Shown piece by piece: positions 50,262 to 58,712 of a stretch of 64,000 nt of DNA. The position numbers and the translations under genes are program-made. Under the pieces are notes generated by a model. It was not told the DNA's origin, ran no database searches, and was given only the letters and a program-made list of their open reading frames with translations. The DNA lies in assembly GCA_963805715.1 (NCBI GenBank), contig CAWDVK010000001.1, forward strand, positions 62,001-126,000, written 5' to 3'. Positions within the stretch are counted from its first letter, which is position 1; the number at the start of each line of letters is the position of its first letter. The stretch is from CAWDVK01 sp963805715. GTDB lineage: Bacteria > Actinomycetota > Actinomycetes > Streptosporangiales > Streptosporangiaceae.

Positions 50262-51103
50262 GGCCGGTCCCGCTGCTGGGCCAGGTACGCGGCGGTGGCC
50301 TCGTAGCCGCGCTGGATCCGGGTCGCCACCGATGCAGAGCTGCGGTAGCGCACCGAGATCAGCGGCGTCGCGTCCTCCCCGCTGGGCAGCACGTGCGCCC
50401 GGACGGTGCGGGGCAGCGTGGCCATCTCCTCCACGAAACGGTGCCGCCTGGCCACCTCGAACGCGATCAGGCCGACGTCCCACGGCGAGCGCGGAGCCGA
50501 CAGCGGGCGCTCGATCCGGCCGACGTGCAGGACGTAGATCTCGGTAGCGCCCAGGGCGAGCGCCCGGCCGACCGGGATGGAATGCACCAGGCCGCCGTCG
50601 AGGAAATGCTCATCGCCGATCCGCACCGGCGGCAGCAGGCCGGGGACCGCGCAGGAGGCCAGCACGGCGTCCGCCAGGCTGCCCGAGGCGAACCAGTGCG
50701 CCGCGGCCCGCTCGATGCTGGCGGCGACGCACTGGAACTGGATTGGCAGGTCCTCGATCAGCGGCGGCAGCTGCTCGGTGAGCAGCTGCCGCAGCGGCTC
50801 AGCCGAGTGCAGGTGAGTCCGGTGCCGCACCAGCGTGCCGGCCTGCGAGAACAGCGAACCGGAAAAGATCCCGGAGTCGGCCAGCGATCCCCACAGCTTC
50901 TCCAGCGCGTCCGCCCCGGCCACCGACGGATCCGCGGAGATCGCCGCCCCGTTCAGCGCCCCGACGCTGGTGCCCACGACCAGGGACGGACGGCGACCGG
51001 ACTCGAGCAGCGCGCGGAGCATGCCGACCTGGGTGGCGCCCAGCAGGCCACCGCCGCCGAGCACGAAAGCCACCCGCGCCGGCGGGCTGGGCTCTGGGTC
51101 CAT
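50258..51103 (-). CDS. patatin-like phospholipase
   Basis: 281 aa RssA-type patatin. Oxyanion/Gly-rich loop AFVLGGGGLLGATQVGMLRA (~11-30), nucleophile Ser in VVGTSVGALNGAAISAD (~42) and catalytic Asp in FLDGGLVHSIPVGRALALGA (~172) are all present. Cytoplasmic, no signal peptide; it should hydrolyse acyl esters of phospholipids. I chose ATG 51103; an upstream in-frame GTG at 51118 is possible and neither has a strong ribosome site. Coupled by ATGA overlap to the PlsC-like gene, which suggests acyl-chain remodelling. Confidence 0.9.
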   Translation of the reverse strand: MDPEPSPPARVAFVLGGGGLLGATQVGMLRALLESGRRPSLVVGTSVGALNGAAISADPSVAGADALEKLWGSLADSGIFSGSLFSQAGTLVRHRTHLHSAEPLRQLLTEQLPPLIEDLPIQFQCVAASIERAAAHWFASGSLADAVLASCAVPGLLPPVRIGDEHFLDGGLVHSIPVGRALALGATEIYVLHVGRIERPLSAPRSPWDVGLIAFEVARRHRFVEEMATLPRTVRAHVLPSGEDATPLISVRYRSSASVATRIQRGYEATAAYLAQQRDRP

Positions 51104-51164
51104 GCCACATGCTTGCACGGCAGCCGCGGTTGATTCGCGCAGGGGACTGCGGCAGGGTTAGCGC

Positions 51165-52631
51165 GTGGCCGAGCTGTGGGCGCACGACGCGATCACCCTG
51201 GCGGGCCTGCTGCGCCGCCGCAACGTCTCGGCCCGGGAGGTCGTCTGCGCGCACATCGCCCGGGTCGAAGAGGCTGACGGCGATATCAACGCGCTCGTGA
51301 CCCGCTCCTTCGACCGGGCGCTGAGCCGGGCCGCCGCGGCCGATGACGCCCTGGCCAGCGGCGAGGCAGCCGGGCTGCTGCACGGGCTGCCGGTCGCGCA
51401 CAAGGATCTGAACGACACCGCGGGGGTGCGGACGACCTACGGATCCCCGCTGTTCGCCCGGCACGTCCCCGACCAGGACGTGCTCGTGGTGCGGCGGATG
51501 GCCGACGCGGGAGCGATCAGCCTGGGCAAGACCAACACGCCCGAGTTCGGCGCCGGATCCCACACGGTCAATCCGGTCTTCGGCGCCACCCGCAATCCCT
51601 ATGACCTCAGCCGGAGCGCGGGCGGCAGCAGCGGAGGCGCCGCGGCGGCCCTGGCCGCCCGGATGATCTGCCTGGCTGACGGCAGCGACCTGGGCGGATC
51701 GTTGCGGAACCCGGCGAGCTTCTGCAACGTCGTCGGGCTGCGGCCATCGCCGGGCCGGATCCCGCGCTGGCCCGTCTCGGATGTGGCGGACACGCTCGGG
51801 GTGGACGGCCCGATGGCGCGCACCGTCGCCGACGCCGCGCTGCTGCTGTGCGTCCAGTCCGGCGCCGACCCGCGGGTGCCATTCGCGCTGGACGCGCCGC
51901 CTCCCGCGCTGGCGGACCCGGCGCAGGTCCCCGGCCTGCTGAGCCGGGACCTGCGCGGTGTGCGGGTGGCCTGGAGCCCGGACCTGGGCCTGCCAGTCGA
52001 GCCGGCCGTCCGGGCCGTGCTCGCCCCGGCCCGTCGCGTGCTGGAAGACCTCGGCTGCGAGGTCATCGACAGCATGCCGGACCTGTCCGGCGCCGACGAG
52101 GCCTTCCGCACCTGGCGCGCATTCCGGTTCGCCACGTTCCTCGGCCCGCACCTGCGCGATCACCCTGACCTCGTCGGGCCCAGTGTGACCTGGAATATCG
52201 AGCGGGGCATGCAGCTGACGGCCGGTGACCTGCAGCGGGCCACCGTGCTGCGGGCCGGGGTCGCGCAGCGAGTCGCCGAGTTCTTCGCGGCCGTCGACGT
52301 GCTCGCGTGCCCCGTCTCGCAGGTCGCCCCGTTCGATGTCAGCTGGGACTGGGTACACGAGATCGACGGCGCGGCGCAGCGGACCTACCTGGACTGGATG
52401 GCGTCGGCGTACCTCATCTCCGTCACCGGGCTTCCGGCGATCAGCGTGCCGGCCGGTTTCACGCCCGGCGGCCTGCCGGTCGGCCTCCAGCTGGTCGGCC
52501 GCTGGCGCGGCGACTGGGACCTGCTGGGGGTGGCGCACGCGTTCGAGCGCGCCACCGGATACGCCAGGGTGGCGCCGGCGCTGCCGGGCGAGAGCCGGCC
52601 AGGCACAGCCAGCGCCTCAGTCGGCGGCTGA
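51165..52631 (+). CDS. amidase (amidase-signature family)
   Basis: 488 aa. The Ser-cisSer-Lys triad is visible: Lys in LPVAHKDLNDTAGVRTTYGS (~84), cis-Ser and Ser in LSRSAGGSSGGAAAALAARM (~155) and LADGSDLGGSLRNPASFCNV (~178). The rest has GVDGPMARTVADAALLL and SVTGLPAISVPAGFTPGGLP, typical of general amidases rather than GatA. Substrate not predictable. GTG 51165 start. Its 3' end overlaps the tail of the aromatic biosynthesis fusion gene by 15 bp. Confidence 0.9.
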   Translation: MAELWAHDAITLAGLLRRRNVSAREVVCAHIARVEEADGDINALVTRSFDRALSRAAAADDALASGEAAGLLHGLPVAHKDLNDTAGVRTTYGSPLFARHVPDQDVLVVRRMADAGAISLGKTNTPEFGAGSHTVNPVFGATRNPYDLSRSAGGSSGGAAAALAARMICLADGSDLGGSLRNPASFCNVVGLRPSPGRIPRWPVSDVADTLGVDGPMARTVADAALLLCVQSGADPRVPFALDAPPPALADPAQVPGLLSRDLRGVRVAWSPDLGLPVEPAVRAVLAPARRVLEDLGCEVIDSMPDLSGADEAFRTWRAFRFATFLGPHLRDHPDLVGPSVTWNIERGMQLTAGDLQRATVLRAGVAQRVAEFFAAVDVLACPVSQVAPFDVSWDWVHEIDGAAQRTYLDWMASAYLISVTGLPAISVPAGFTPGGLPVGLQLVGRWRGDWDLLGVAHAFERATGYARVAPALPGESRPGTASASVGG

Positions 52632-54665
52632 GCCGGGGATGCTGGCCAGCCGCCGCATCAGCGCCGCGAACTCCGGCGGTGACAGGCTCTGATCCGCGTC
52701 GGACAGCGCCTCCTCCGGTGCCGGGTGCACCTCGATCAGCAGGCCCTGTGCACCTGCGGCCCTGGCTGCCCAGGCCATCGGCGCGACGTAGGGGCGGAAG
52801 CCGGTGCCGTGGCTGGGATCCACGATGATCGGCAGGTGCGACCGCTCGCGCACCACGACCACCGCCGACAGGTCGAGAGTGTTGCGGGTTGCGCTCTCGA
52901 AGGTCCGGATGCCGCGCTCGCACAGGATCACCTGCTGGTTGCCCTGGGCGACGACGTACTCGGCGGCGGCGAGCCACTCTTCGATGGTGCTGGACAGGCC
53001 GCGCTTGAGCAGCACTGGCCGGTCCACCTTGCCCAGCTCGCGCAGCAGGTCGAAGTTCTGCATGTTGCGCGCCCCGACCTGCAGGATGTCCGCCGCCTTG
53101 GCCATCCGCTGCACCTGGTCGACGGCCATGACCTCGGTGACCACCGGCAGGCCGGCCTGCCGTCCCGCCTCCACCAGCAGGTCCAGGCCCTCCCAGCCGA
53201 GACCCTGGAAGGCATAGGGCGAGGTCCGCGGCTTGAACACGCCGCCGCGCAGCACGTGCGCCCCGTGGTCACGGACAAATCGCGCGGTGGCGTTGATCTG
53301 CTCGCTGCTCTCCACTGAGCACGGTCCGGCCATGACCACGAAGCCCTCGCCGCCGATGAGCACGTCGCCCACCCGGATGATCGTGTCGGCCTGCCGGGCC
53401 GCCCGGTCGACCAGCTTGTACTGCCGGGACCGGCGGACGGCCGGGGGCCTGGCGGCGGCCACCGCCTCCAGGGTGTCGGCGGGAGACTCGCCTGCCTGCG
53501 GGCCGGGCAGGCTGCCCGGCCGTGCCGGGTCGCGCAGCGCCTTCGCCGGGTAACTTCCGAGGACCTTGATGTACAGGGCCGCCGAGCGGAGCTCATCAAG
53601 CGCCGCCGCGGTGGTGGGATTCGCCGTGTTGCCCTCGAAGTCCAGGAAGAACATGTACTCCCAGGGGCGGCCGGGTCGCGGCCGCGACTCCAGCTTGGTC
53701 ATCGAGTGCCCGCTCCCGGACAGCACCTCCAGGCAGCGCAGCAGCGCTCCCTCCTCGTGCCGGGTGACCAGGATCAGGCTGGTCTTGCAGGGGATCCGCA
53801 CGTCGACGGCGGCGGGAGCGGTGCCGAGCACGACGAACCGGGTGTAGTTGTCCTGGATATCGGCGATGTTGTGGCGGAGCACGACCAGCCCGTTCGCGGC
53901 CGCGGCCTCCGGTGAGCCGATCGCGGCGGTGCCGGGGTCCCCGCCGGACGCCACCGCCTGCATCGCCCCGGCCGTGTCGAAGTAGGTGGTGGGCACGGCG
54001 TTCGGCAGCGCCTGCAGGAACTGCGCGCACTGCTCCAGGCCCTGCGGGTGGGACAGGATCCGGTGCAGCGAGGACAGTGGCACGTCCGTGCTGGCCGCCA
54101 GGCAGTGATCGACCTTCCAGGTCTCCTCGCCGACGATGAACAGCTCGCGTGACCGCAGCAGGGCGTAGACCTCGTTGATGCTCCCGGCGGTGGTGTTCTC
54201 GATCGGCAGGACCGCGAGATCCGCGTCCCCGGCCAGCAGGGCGTCGGCTGCCTCCCGGAAGGTCCGGTAGCCGGTCAGCTCGCCCTCCAGGCCGCGGCCA
54301 GCCAGGTACTTGCGGGCCGCGGCGTCGCTGTAGGCGTGCGCAGCGCCCTGGAATGCCACCCTGGCGCGCCCGCCGGTATCCCCGTCCAGGTGCCGCGCCT
54401 GCTGCGCGACCGAATCGCTGATCAGCTCGCGGAAGATCCTGCGGACCAGGCTGGCCGATACGCCGAGTTCGGCGGCGATTGCCTCGACCCCCTCCAGCAC
54501 CCGCCGCTCGCGGTCGGCGTCCTGGATCGCGGAGGTGCTGTGCTCCTTTTCCCTCGCGATGGCCGCGATCACCTCGCGACGCTTTGCGATCAGCCGCACG
54601 ATGCCGCTATCCACGTCATCGAGGCTCTGCCGGAGGTCTGCCAGGTCTGGCTGCTGCCCGCTCAT
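52617..54665 (-). CDS. trifunctional chorismate mutase / prephenate dehydratase / DAHP synthase fusion
   Basis: 682 aa joining the entry and the phenylalanine-branch enzymes of aromatic biosynthesis. Residues ~5-90: AroQ chorismate mutase (LRQSLDDVDSGIVRLIAKRR, IAREKE). About 100-275: prephenate dehydratase (RVAFQGAAHAYSDAAARKYL, LPIENTTAGSINEVYALLRS, NYTRFVVLG). About 290-370: ACT domain with LESRPRPGRPWEYMFFLDFE, the ESRP Phe-binding motif. About 405-682: type I DAHP synthase (VVMAGPCSVESSEQINATAR, LRGGVFKPRTSPYAFQGLGW, VLLKRGLSSTIEEWLAAAEY, IIVDPSHGTGFRPYVAPMA). Phenylalanine could inhibit the whole protein through ACT. Divergent from lysA. Confidence 0.93.
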   Translation of the reverse strand: MSGQQPDLADLRQSLDDVDSGIVRLIAKRREVIAAIAREKEHSTSAIQDADRERRVLEGVEAIAAELGVSASLVRRIFRELISDSVAQQARHLDGDTGGRARVAFQGAAHAYSDAAARKYLAGRGLEGELTGYRTFREAADALLAGDADLAVLPIENTTAGSINEVYALLRSRELFIVGEETWKVDHCLAASTDVPLSSLHRILSHPQGLEQCAQFLQALPNAVPTTYFDTAGAMQAVASGGDPGTAAIGSPEAAAANGLVVLRHNIADIQDNYTRFVVLGTAPAAVDVRIPCKTSLILVTRHEEGALLRCLEVLSGSGHSMTKLESRPRPGRPWEYMFFLDFEGNTANPTTAAALDELRSAALYIKVLGSYPAKALRDPARPGSLPGPQAGESPADTLEAVAAARPPAVRRSRQYKLVDRAARQADTIIRVGDVLIGGEGFVVMAGPCSVESSEQINATARFVRDHGAHVLRGGVFKPRTSPYAFQGLGWEGLDLLVEAGRQAGLPVVTEVMAVDQVQRMAKAADILQVGARNMQNFDLLRELGKVDRPVLLKRGLSSTIEEWLAAAEYVVAQGNQQVILCERGIRTFESATRNTLDLSAVVVVRERSHLPIIVDPSHGTGFRPYVAPMAWAARAAGAQGLLIEVHPAPEEALSDADQSLSPPEFAALMRRLASIPGSAAD

Positions 54666-54703
54666 GTTGCTATTGTGCCGACGATCAACGGGAGGCGTGG
54701 AAC

Positions 54704-56014
54704 ATGCCCGATCTGTCGCTCCTGCCGCCGTCAGCCGTCATCGACGGGGACGACCTCAGGATCGGCGGCTGCCTGCTCCGGGATCTCGCCGGGCGATTCG
54801 GCACGCCGTGCCTCGTGCTCGACGAGCAGGCCCTGCGGGCCAGGGCCCGCCTCTACATCGACTCGATGACCAGCGGGCATCCGCGCAGCGCGGTCTATTT
54901 CGCGGTCAAGGCGTTCCCGTCCGCGTCGGTGCTCAGGGTCCTGGTCGATGAGGGCCTGGGCTGCGACGTGGTCGGGGGCGGTGAGATGCGTATCGCCCTG
55001 GCCGCGGGCGCTGACCCGGCCAAGGTTCTCATGCACGGTAACGCCAAGACCGACGATGACATCGGGGCGGCCCTGGATGCGCGCATCGGCTACATCGTCG
55101 TGGACGGCTTCGACGACATCGACCGGATCGAGCGGCTGGCCGGCCGCCCGGCACCGGTGCTGCTGCGGGTGAGCCCGGGAATCGAGTCGGCGACGCACGC
55201 GGCGCTGGCGACCGGAGGAGCCACGGCCAAGTTCGGGATACCGATCGAGCAGGTGCCGGAGGCGATCGCGCGGATGCGGGCCTCGCCGCTGATCGACCTG
55301 CGCGGGCTGCACGCGCACATCGGCTCCCAGATCCTCGACCTCGCGCAGTTCGAGGCGGAGGTTGCCGCGCTGGCCAGCCTGGGCCGGTTCGGCGTCTACG
55401 ACCTGGGCGGCGGCCTCGGCGTCCGGTACGAGCCGCATGACGCCGCGCCCGGCATCGCCGAGTACGCGGCCCGGCTGACCGCGGCGGCGCGCCGTCAGCT
55501 GGGCGAGGAGGCCGACATCCTGATCGAGCCTGGCCGGTCGCTCGTGGCGCCCGCGGGCCTGACGCTTTACCGGGTCGTCACCGTGAAGCGAGGCGGCCGG
55601 GTGCACGTCGCCGTCGACGGCGGGATGGGGGACAACCTCGAGCCGTCGCTGTACGGCCAGCGCTTCAGCCCGCTCGTCGTCGGCCGGTGGGATGAGGAAG
55701 CGGTGCTGGCTGACCTGGTGGGGCGGCATTGCGAGTCGGGCGACGTGATCACCCCGGATGTCCGGCTGGCCAGCCCGCGGGTCGGAGACGTGGTCGCCGT
55801 GCCGGTCACCGGCGCGTACTGCTTCACGATGGGCAACAACTACAACGCCGCGCTGCGGCCCCCGGTCGTGCTGTGCTCGGCGGGAGTGCCGCGAGTCGCG
55901 GTCCGGCGGGAGACCTACGCCGACCTGATGGCCAGGGAAGTGGGCCTTCCCGCCCGGCCAGCTGCCGTGACTCGCTTGCGGGACCCGGCGGCCGGACTCG
56001 GCGGGCCCGGCTGA
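54704..56014 (+). CDS. lysA: diaminopimelate decarboxylase
   Basis: 436 aa PLP enzyme, last step of lysine synthesis. PLP Lys in AVYFAVKAFPSASVLRVL (~66), GCDVVGGGEMRIALAAGADP (~86), LRGLHAHIGSQILDLAQFEA (~200), GVYDLGGGLGVRYEPH (~230), DILIEPGRSLVAPAGLTLYR (~270), the active-site Cys of the partner subunit in GRHCESGDVITPD (~345) and AYCFTMGNNYNAALRP (~375). ATG 54704 has GGGAGG upstream; longer in-frame extensions overlap the divergent gene. The 38-bp gap to the fusion gene implies shared control of two amino acid genes. Confidence 0.94.
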   Translation: MPDLSLLPPSAVIDGDDLRIGGCLLRDLAGRFGTPCLVLDEQALRARARLYIDSMTSGHPRSAVYFAVKAFPSASVLRVLVDEGLGCDVVGGGEMRIALAAGADPAKVLMHGNAKTDDDIGAALDARIGYIVVDGFDDIDRIERLAGRPAPVLLRVSPGIESATHAALATGGATAKFGIPIEQVPEAIARMRASPLIDLRGLHAHIGSQILDLAQFEAEVAALASLGRFGVYDLGGGLGVRYEPHDAAPGIAEYAARLTAAARRQLGEEADILIEPGRSLVAPAGLTLYRVVTVKRGGRVHVAVDGGMGDNLEPSLYGQRFSPLVVGRWDEEAVLADLVGRHCESGDVITPDVRLASPRVGDVVAVPVTGAYCFTMGNNYNAALRPPVVLCSAGVPRVAVRRETYADLMAREVGLPARPAAVTRLRDPAAGLGGPG

Positions 56015-56035
56015 GGCCGTTATGGCCGGTCAGGG

Positions 56036-56373
56036 TTACTGCTGGCCCGGCTCGAACTCGCCGGGCTGCATCCGCCCCTCGACGAGGTCCGCGGCGATCT
56101 CGCGCAGCTTGCGGTTGCTGTTCTGCGACAGCCTGCTCAGCTGCCTGAATGCCATATCGGGCGAGTAGCCGTAATTCGCCACCAGGATTTCTTAGCCTGC
56201 TCGATGACCGCGCGGGACTGAAGCGCTATCCGCAGGTTGTCCACCATCTGCCGGCAGCCCTGGTAGGCCGCCGCGTTGAGCTGCTGCAGGGGCATCTCAG
56301 CGTTGTCGTCGCTGAGCAGCAGCCTCGCCACGCCGGCGATGCGATCCGCAAGCTCCGGGGTGATCGTTACCAC
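56036..56373 (-). pseudogene. ANTAR-domain protein, frameshifted
   Basis: From the start at 56373 a ~45-residue N-terminus (VTITPELADRIAGVARLLLS, then MVDNLRIALQSR) precedes the ANTAR domain. That domain begins AVIEQAKK and should continue ILVANYGYSPDMAFRQLSRL, SQNSNRKLREIAADLVEGRM, ending FEPGQQ with TAA at 56036. The continuation is in a -1 frame: the run AAGAAATC (about 56184-56191) appears to have lost one A from AAGAAAATC. As sequenced the product stops after 78 codons with no full RNA-binding helix bundle. ANTAR domains act as RNA antiterminators. Error or mutation cannot be told apart here. Confidence 0.8.
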
Positions 56374-56416
56374 GGCTGCGCTCCGGTCGCGCCCGGCCAG
56401 CCCTTCCCCTGCACCG

Positions 56417-56755
56417 TCAGCCAGCCCGCAGGCCAGTCGGGGTCCGGCCAGACGCGCCAGCGTGCCGCGCGGACCGTTGCGTCCTGCCGTCGGCCTGCCG
56501 TGCCGGAGCGGACTGGCGCCGGATCAGCGGCCGTCGCTCCTCCTCGCTGGTGCCGCCCCAGACGCCGTGCAGCTGGCGGGACTGCACCGCGTAGTCCAGG
56601 CACAGCTGCCGCACCGTGCACGCGGCGCAGATCGCCTTGGCCTGAGCGAGCTGCGCCTGCCCGGCTCCGGCTTCAGAGATCGGGAAGAACAGCTCCGGGT
56701 CAGCTGCCTGGCAAGCCGCGAGGACCCACCAGTCACCTGGGTTCGTCCCAGACAT
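56417..56755 (-). CDS. WhiB-family [4Fe-4S] transcriptional regulator
   Basis: 112 aa from ATG 56755 with GGAGG upstream. WhiB features: DWWVLAACQAADPELFFP (first Cys, ~15), AKAICAACTVRQLCLDYAVQ (C-x2-C-x5-C cluster ligands), then the turn HGVWGGTSEEERRPLIRR with the G-V-W-G-G motif and a basic C-terminal tail (RQADGRTQRSARHAG) for DNA contact. It binds a redox-sensitive Fe-S cluster and acts with a sigma factor. It sits in an island of stress-signalling genes next to the broken ANTAR gene. Confidence 0.93.
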   Translation of the reverse strand: MSGTNPGDWWVLAACQAADPELFFPISEAGAGQAQLAQAKAICAACTVRQLCLDYAVQSRQLHGVWGGTSEEERRPLIRRQSAPARQADGRTQRSARHAGASGRTPTGLRAG

Positions 56756-56909
56756 GGCACCTCCGATATGCCCCTGCGGCCTGTTGCGCCGCGGCGAGTG
56801 GCTAGAACTGCCCAGACGGTTCGTCCTTATGCATGCGCGATCGCCATCGACGTGCCTGGCCCTGGCCCGCCGCGGCGATCGGGATCGCCCTGCCGGGTAC
56901 TTCCCGGCC

Positions 56910-56993
56910 ATGAGCGCAGCACCCGCAGCCGTCCTGGTCGACGTGGATGGCGCACTCTCGTCCATACCAATCCCCACTGCCAGGCGCCGCTGA
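56910..56993 (+). pseudogene. possible HAD-like N-terminal remnant
   Basis: From ATG 56910 a 27-codon frame reads MSAAPAAVLVDVDGALSSIP and ends at a TGA. AVLVDVDGAL is a HAD motif-I-like start (DxDG) seen at the very N-terminus of HAD-family proteins, but nothing recognisable follows in any frame. It may be a scar of a deleted gene or chance. Confidence 0.3.
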
Positions 56994-57209
56994 CCTGCTT
57001 CGGGCCTGCAGAGCCGGGCCCGGTGAGCTGCTGGCCGGGCTGCCGGACAGCCTGATCGGCCGCCAGCGCCGCCAGCCGCCATGGCTGGCGGGACCACGGC
57101 TGGCCGGACCGGCGCGGGCAGGCCGCCCGGATCTGCCCCTGAACTTGGTAATTTGGCCACTATGCTGGCCCGATCCGATAAACGCAGGCTGGTGCATTCG
57201 CGGCTGGAT
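56994..57209. other. stretch without a recognisable gene upstream of the response regulator
   Basis: Together with 56756-56909 this forms ~450 bp between whiB and the histidine-kinase scar. Open frames exist because of GC content but none shows a domain, ribosome site or conserved start. An AT-richer point (AACTTGGTAATTTGGCCAC, near 57145) is the best promoter candidate for the response regulator. Confidence 0.4.
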
Positions 57210-57284
57210 ACGACGCTGCGGAACGGGTCGCGATTCCGCTTCACCCTGCCAGCTCTGCGTGAGGACGAGGAGAACGATGACTGA
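57210..57284 (+). pseudogene. histidine-kinase C-terminal scar
   Basis: The frame ending at the TGA at 57282-57284 reads LDTTLRNGSRFRFTLPALRE followed by an acidic end. GS-x-F-x-F-T-LP is the last beta strand of HATPase_c domains of histidine kinases, and the stop overlaps the start of the response regulator, as in intact kinase-regulator pairs. Nothing of the rest of a kinase is found upstream, so the gene seems deleted up to its last ~25 codons. Confidence 0.55.
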
Positions 57285-57720
57285 CTGGGCTAGCCTGCAG
57301 GTTGTGGATGTGCTGCTGGTCGAGGACGATCAGGGAGACGTGCTCATGACCAGGGAGGCCTTCGAGCACTACCGGATACGCAATGAGCTGCACGTCGTAA
57401 CGGATGGCGATCAGGCGCTGAAGTTCCTGCGCCGCCACGGCGAGTACGCGGACGCGCCCCGGCCCGGCCTGATCCTGCTGGACCTGAATCTGCCGCGGCG
57501 TAACGGCCTTGATGTGCTCGCGGAGCTGAAGGCCGACCCCGAGCTGCTCGTGATACCCGTGGTCGTGCTCACCACCTCGCAGGCCCAGGAAGACATTCTG
57601 CGCAGCTACTCCCTGCATGCGAACGCCTTTATTACTAAGCCGGTTGACTTCGACAACTTCATCGGCGTCGTCCGGCAGATCGACGACTTCTTCCTGACCC
57701 TGGTCAAGCTGCCAAACTGA
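57277..57720 (+). CDS. single-domain response regulator (Rcp1-like)
   Basis: 147 aa receiver domain without output domain. DVLLVEDDQGDVLMTREAFE (acidic pocket, ~10-29), phospho-Asp in GLILLDLNLPRRNGLDVLAE (~62-68), Thr in VVLTTSQAQEDILRSY (~94) and Lys in NAFITKPVDFDNF (~115). The pattern DLNLPRxxG and TKPVD matches the cyanobacterial Rcp1/phytochrome-linked class, usually encoded right after a GAF or phytochrome kinase. Here only the end of such a kinase remains upstream, so the cognate partner must be elsewhere. Start ATG 57277. Confidence 0.9.
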   Translation: MTDWASLQVVDVLLVEDDQGDVLMTREAFEHYRIRNELHVVTDGDQALKFLRRHGEYADAPRPGLILLDLNLPRRNGLDVLAELKADPELLVIPVVVLTTSQAQEDILRSYSLHANAFITKPVDFDNFIGVVRQIDDFFLTLVKLPN

Positions 57721-57757
57721 CCAGGACATCAGCCAGCGCTGGCACGAGATTCAGGCG

Positions 57758-58081
57758 ATGTTCGTCGATGACCCGCGCGGTGCTGTCGAACTCGCGGCAG
57801 CAGCGGCTAACGATGCCGTGACCTTCCTCGTCGCCGTCATCCAGCAGCGGCAGGAATCCTTGCTGCGGGCCGGGGGACAGGAGCCGGGCGGCGACGGCAC
57901 CGAGCAGCTGCGCTCGGCGCTGCAGGACTACCGGGCGCTGTTCCAGAGCCTGGAGACCTTCGCGGGCCAGCTGTCGTCGCCGGCCGGGAGCAGCGCCGCG
58001 CCGGACGGCGGCAGCAGGACGCCGTCCGCCGTCGCGGCTGCCAGCGGCTTCGCCAGCCCGACCGGCGGCGGCATCCGGTAA
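57758..58081 (+). CDS. small conserved actinobacterial protein of unknown function
   Basis: 107 aa if started at ATG 57758. It begins MFVDDPRGAVELAAAAANDA and continues VIQQRQESLLRAGG and TEQLRSALQDYRALFQSLET, an all-helical pattern. The frame is also open upstream, and the codons before the ATG read QRWHEIQA, which I recall as part of the same conserved block, so the native start may lie 5' of 57758 or have been lost near the end of the response regulator. A Pro/Ser/Gly-rich tail follows. No function can be assigned. Confidence 0.6.
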   Translation: MFVDDPRGAVELAAAAANDAVTFLVAVIQQRQESLLRAGGQEPGGDGTEQLRSALQDYRALFQSLETFAGQLSSPAGSSAAPDGGSRTPSAVAAASGFASPTGGGIR

Positions 58082-58184
58082 CGGCTGCGGCGGTTGCGGC
58101 CCTGGCGGGACACGTCCCGCCAGGGCCGCTGCGTGACCGGCGGCGCTGGTAGCTCAGGCAGCCTCGCGTCGCCTGGCCCGGCCG

Positions 58185-58622
58185 CTAGCCCGTCTGGCTG
58201 GGCGGGGCTATCAGCACGGGGCAGTGAGCGTGACGCAGGACATGCTGGCTGGCCGTGCCGGGAAGCATGGAAATCCCCGCCCGGCTGGCGAGAACGATGA
58301 GCTCAGCGCGCGCCTGGCGAGCGGTGTCGACGATAGCGCGTCCCGCCGCCCCGGCAGCCACGCAAAGCTCCACCCTGGCCGCGTCCTGCCCGAGTGCCTC
58401 GCGCACGGCCTCGCGCAGGCCCGATTCGGCGAGCATGCGCTCCTCATCCGCGGTGCGGGCCGGAGCCACGGGCCGGATGACCGGAGGGGTGCCGGCCGCG
58501 CGCTCTGACCGGTAGGCGGTCACGGCGATGAGGGCCGCCTCGCGGTAAGCCGCCTCCTGCCACGCCAGCCGTATCGCCCGCCGGGATTCTGCAGAGCCGT
58601 CCACGGCTACCACGACGCTCAT
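58185..58622 (-). CDS. universal stress protein (UspA family)
   Basis: 145 aa from ATG 58622. MSVVVAVDGSAESRRAIRLA (N-terminal strand with the Asp that contacts adenosine), then a ~60-residue middle, AIVDTARQARAELIVLASRA (~95) and the C-terminal SQHVLRHAHCPVLIAP. The ATP-binding motif G-x2-G-x9-G-(S/T) is changed: the segment reads SRAGISMLPGTASQHVL, with some Gly replaced, so ATP binding is uncertain. Single-domain Usp in a stress-signalling neighbourhood with WhiB and partner-switching genes. Confidence 0.88.
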   Translation of the reverse strand: MSVVVAVDGSAESRRAIRLAWQEAAYREAALIAVTAYRSERAAGTPPVIRPVAPARTADEERMLAESGLREAVREALGQDAARVELCVAAGAAGRAIVDTARQARAELIVLASRAGISMLPGTASQHVLRHAHCPVLIAPPSQTG

Positions 58623-58712
58623 GCCCCGGTTCCTTCCGCTCGCATGTCCCCGGTGCCCGGCCTCAGTCACGGGCCCGCCCTGCACTGCCCGCGAAAGGCA
58701 CGGCAAACGGTG

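Noticed and set aside
55990..56035. Terminator after lysA
   Set aside because: The gap to the convergent ANTAR gene is short and I see no stable stem followed by a T-run.
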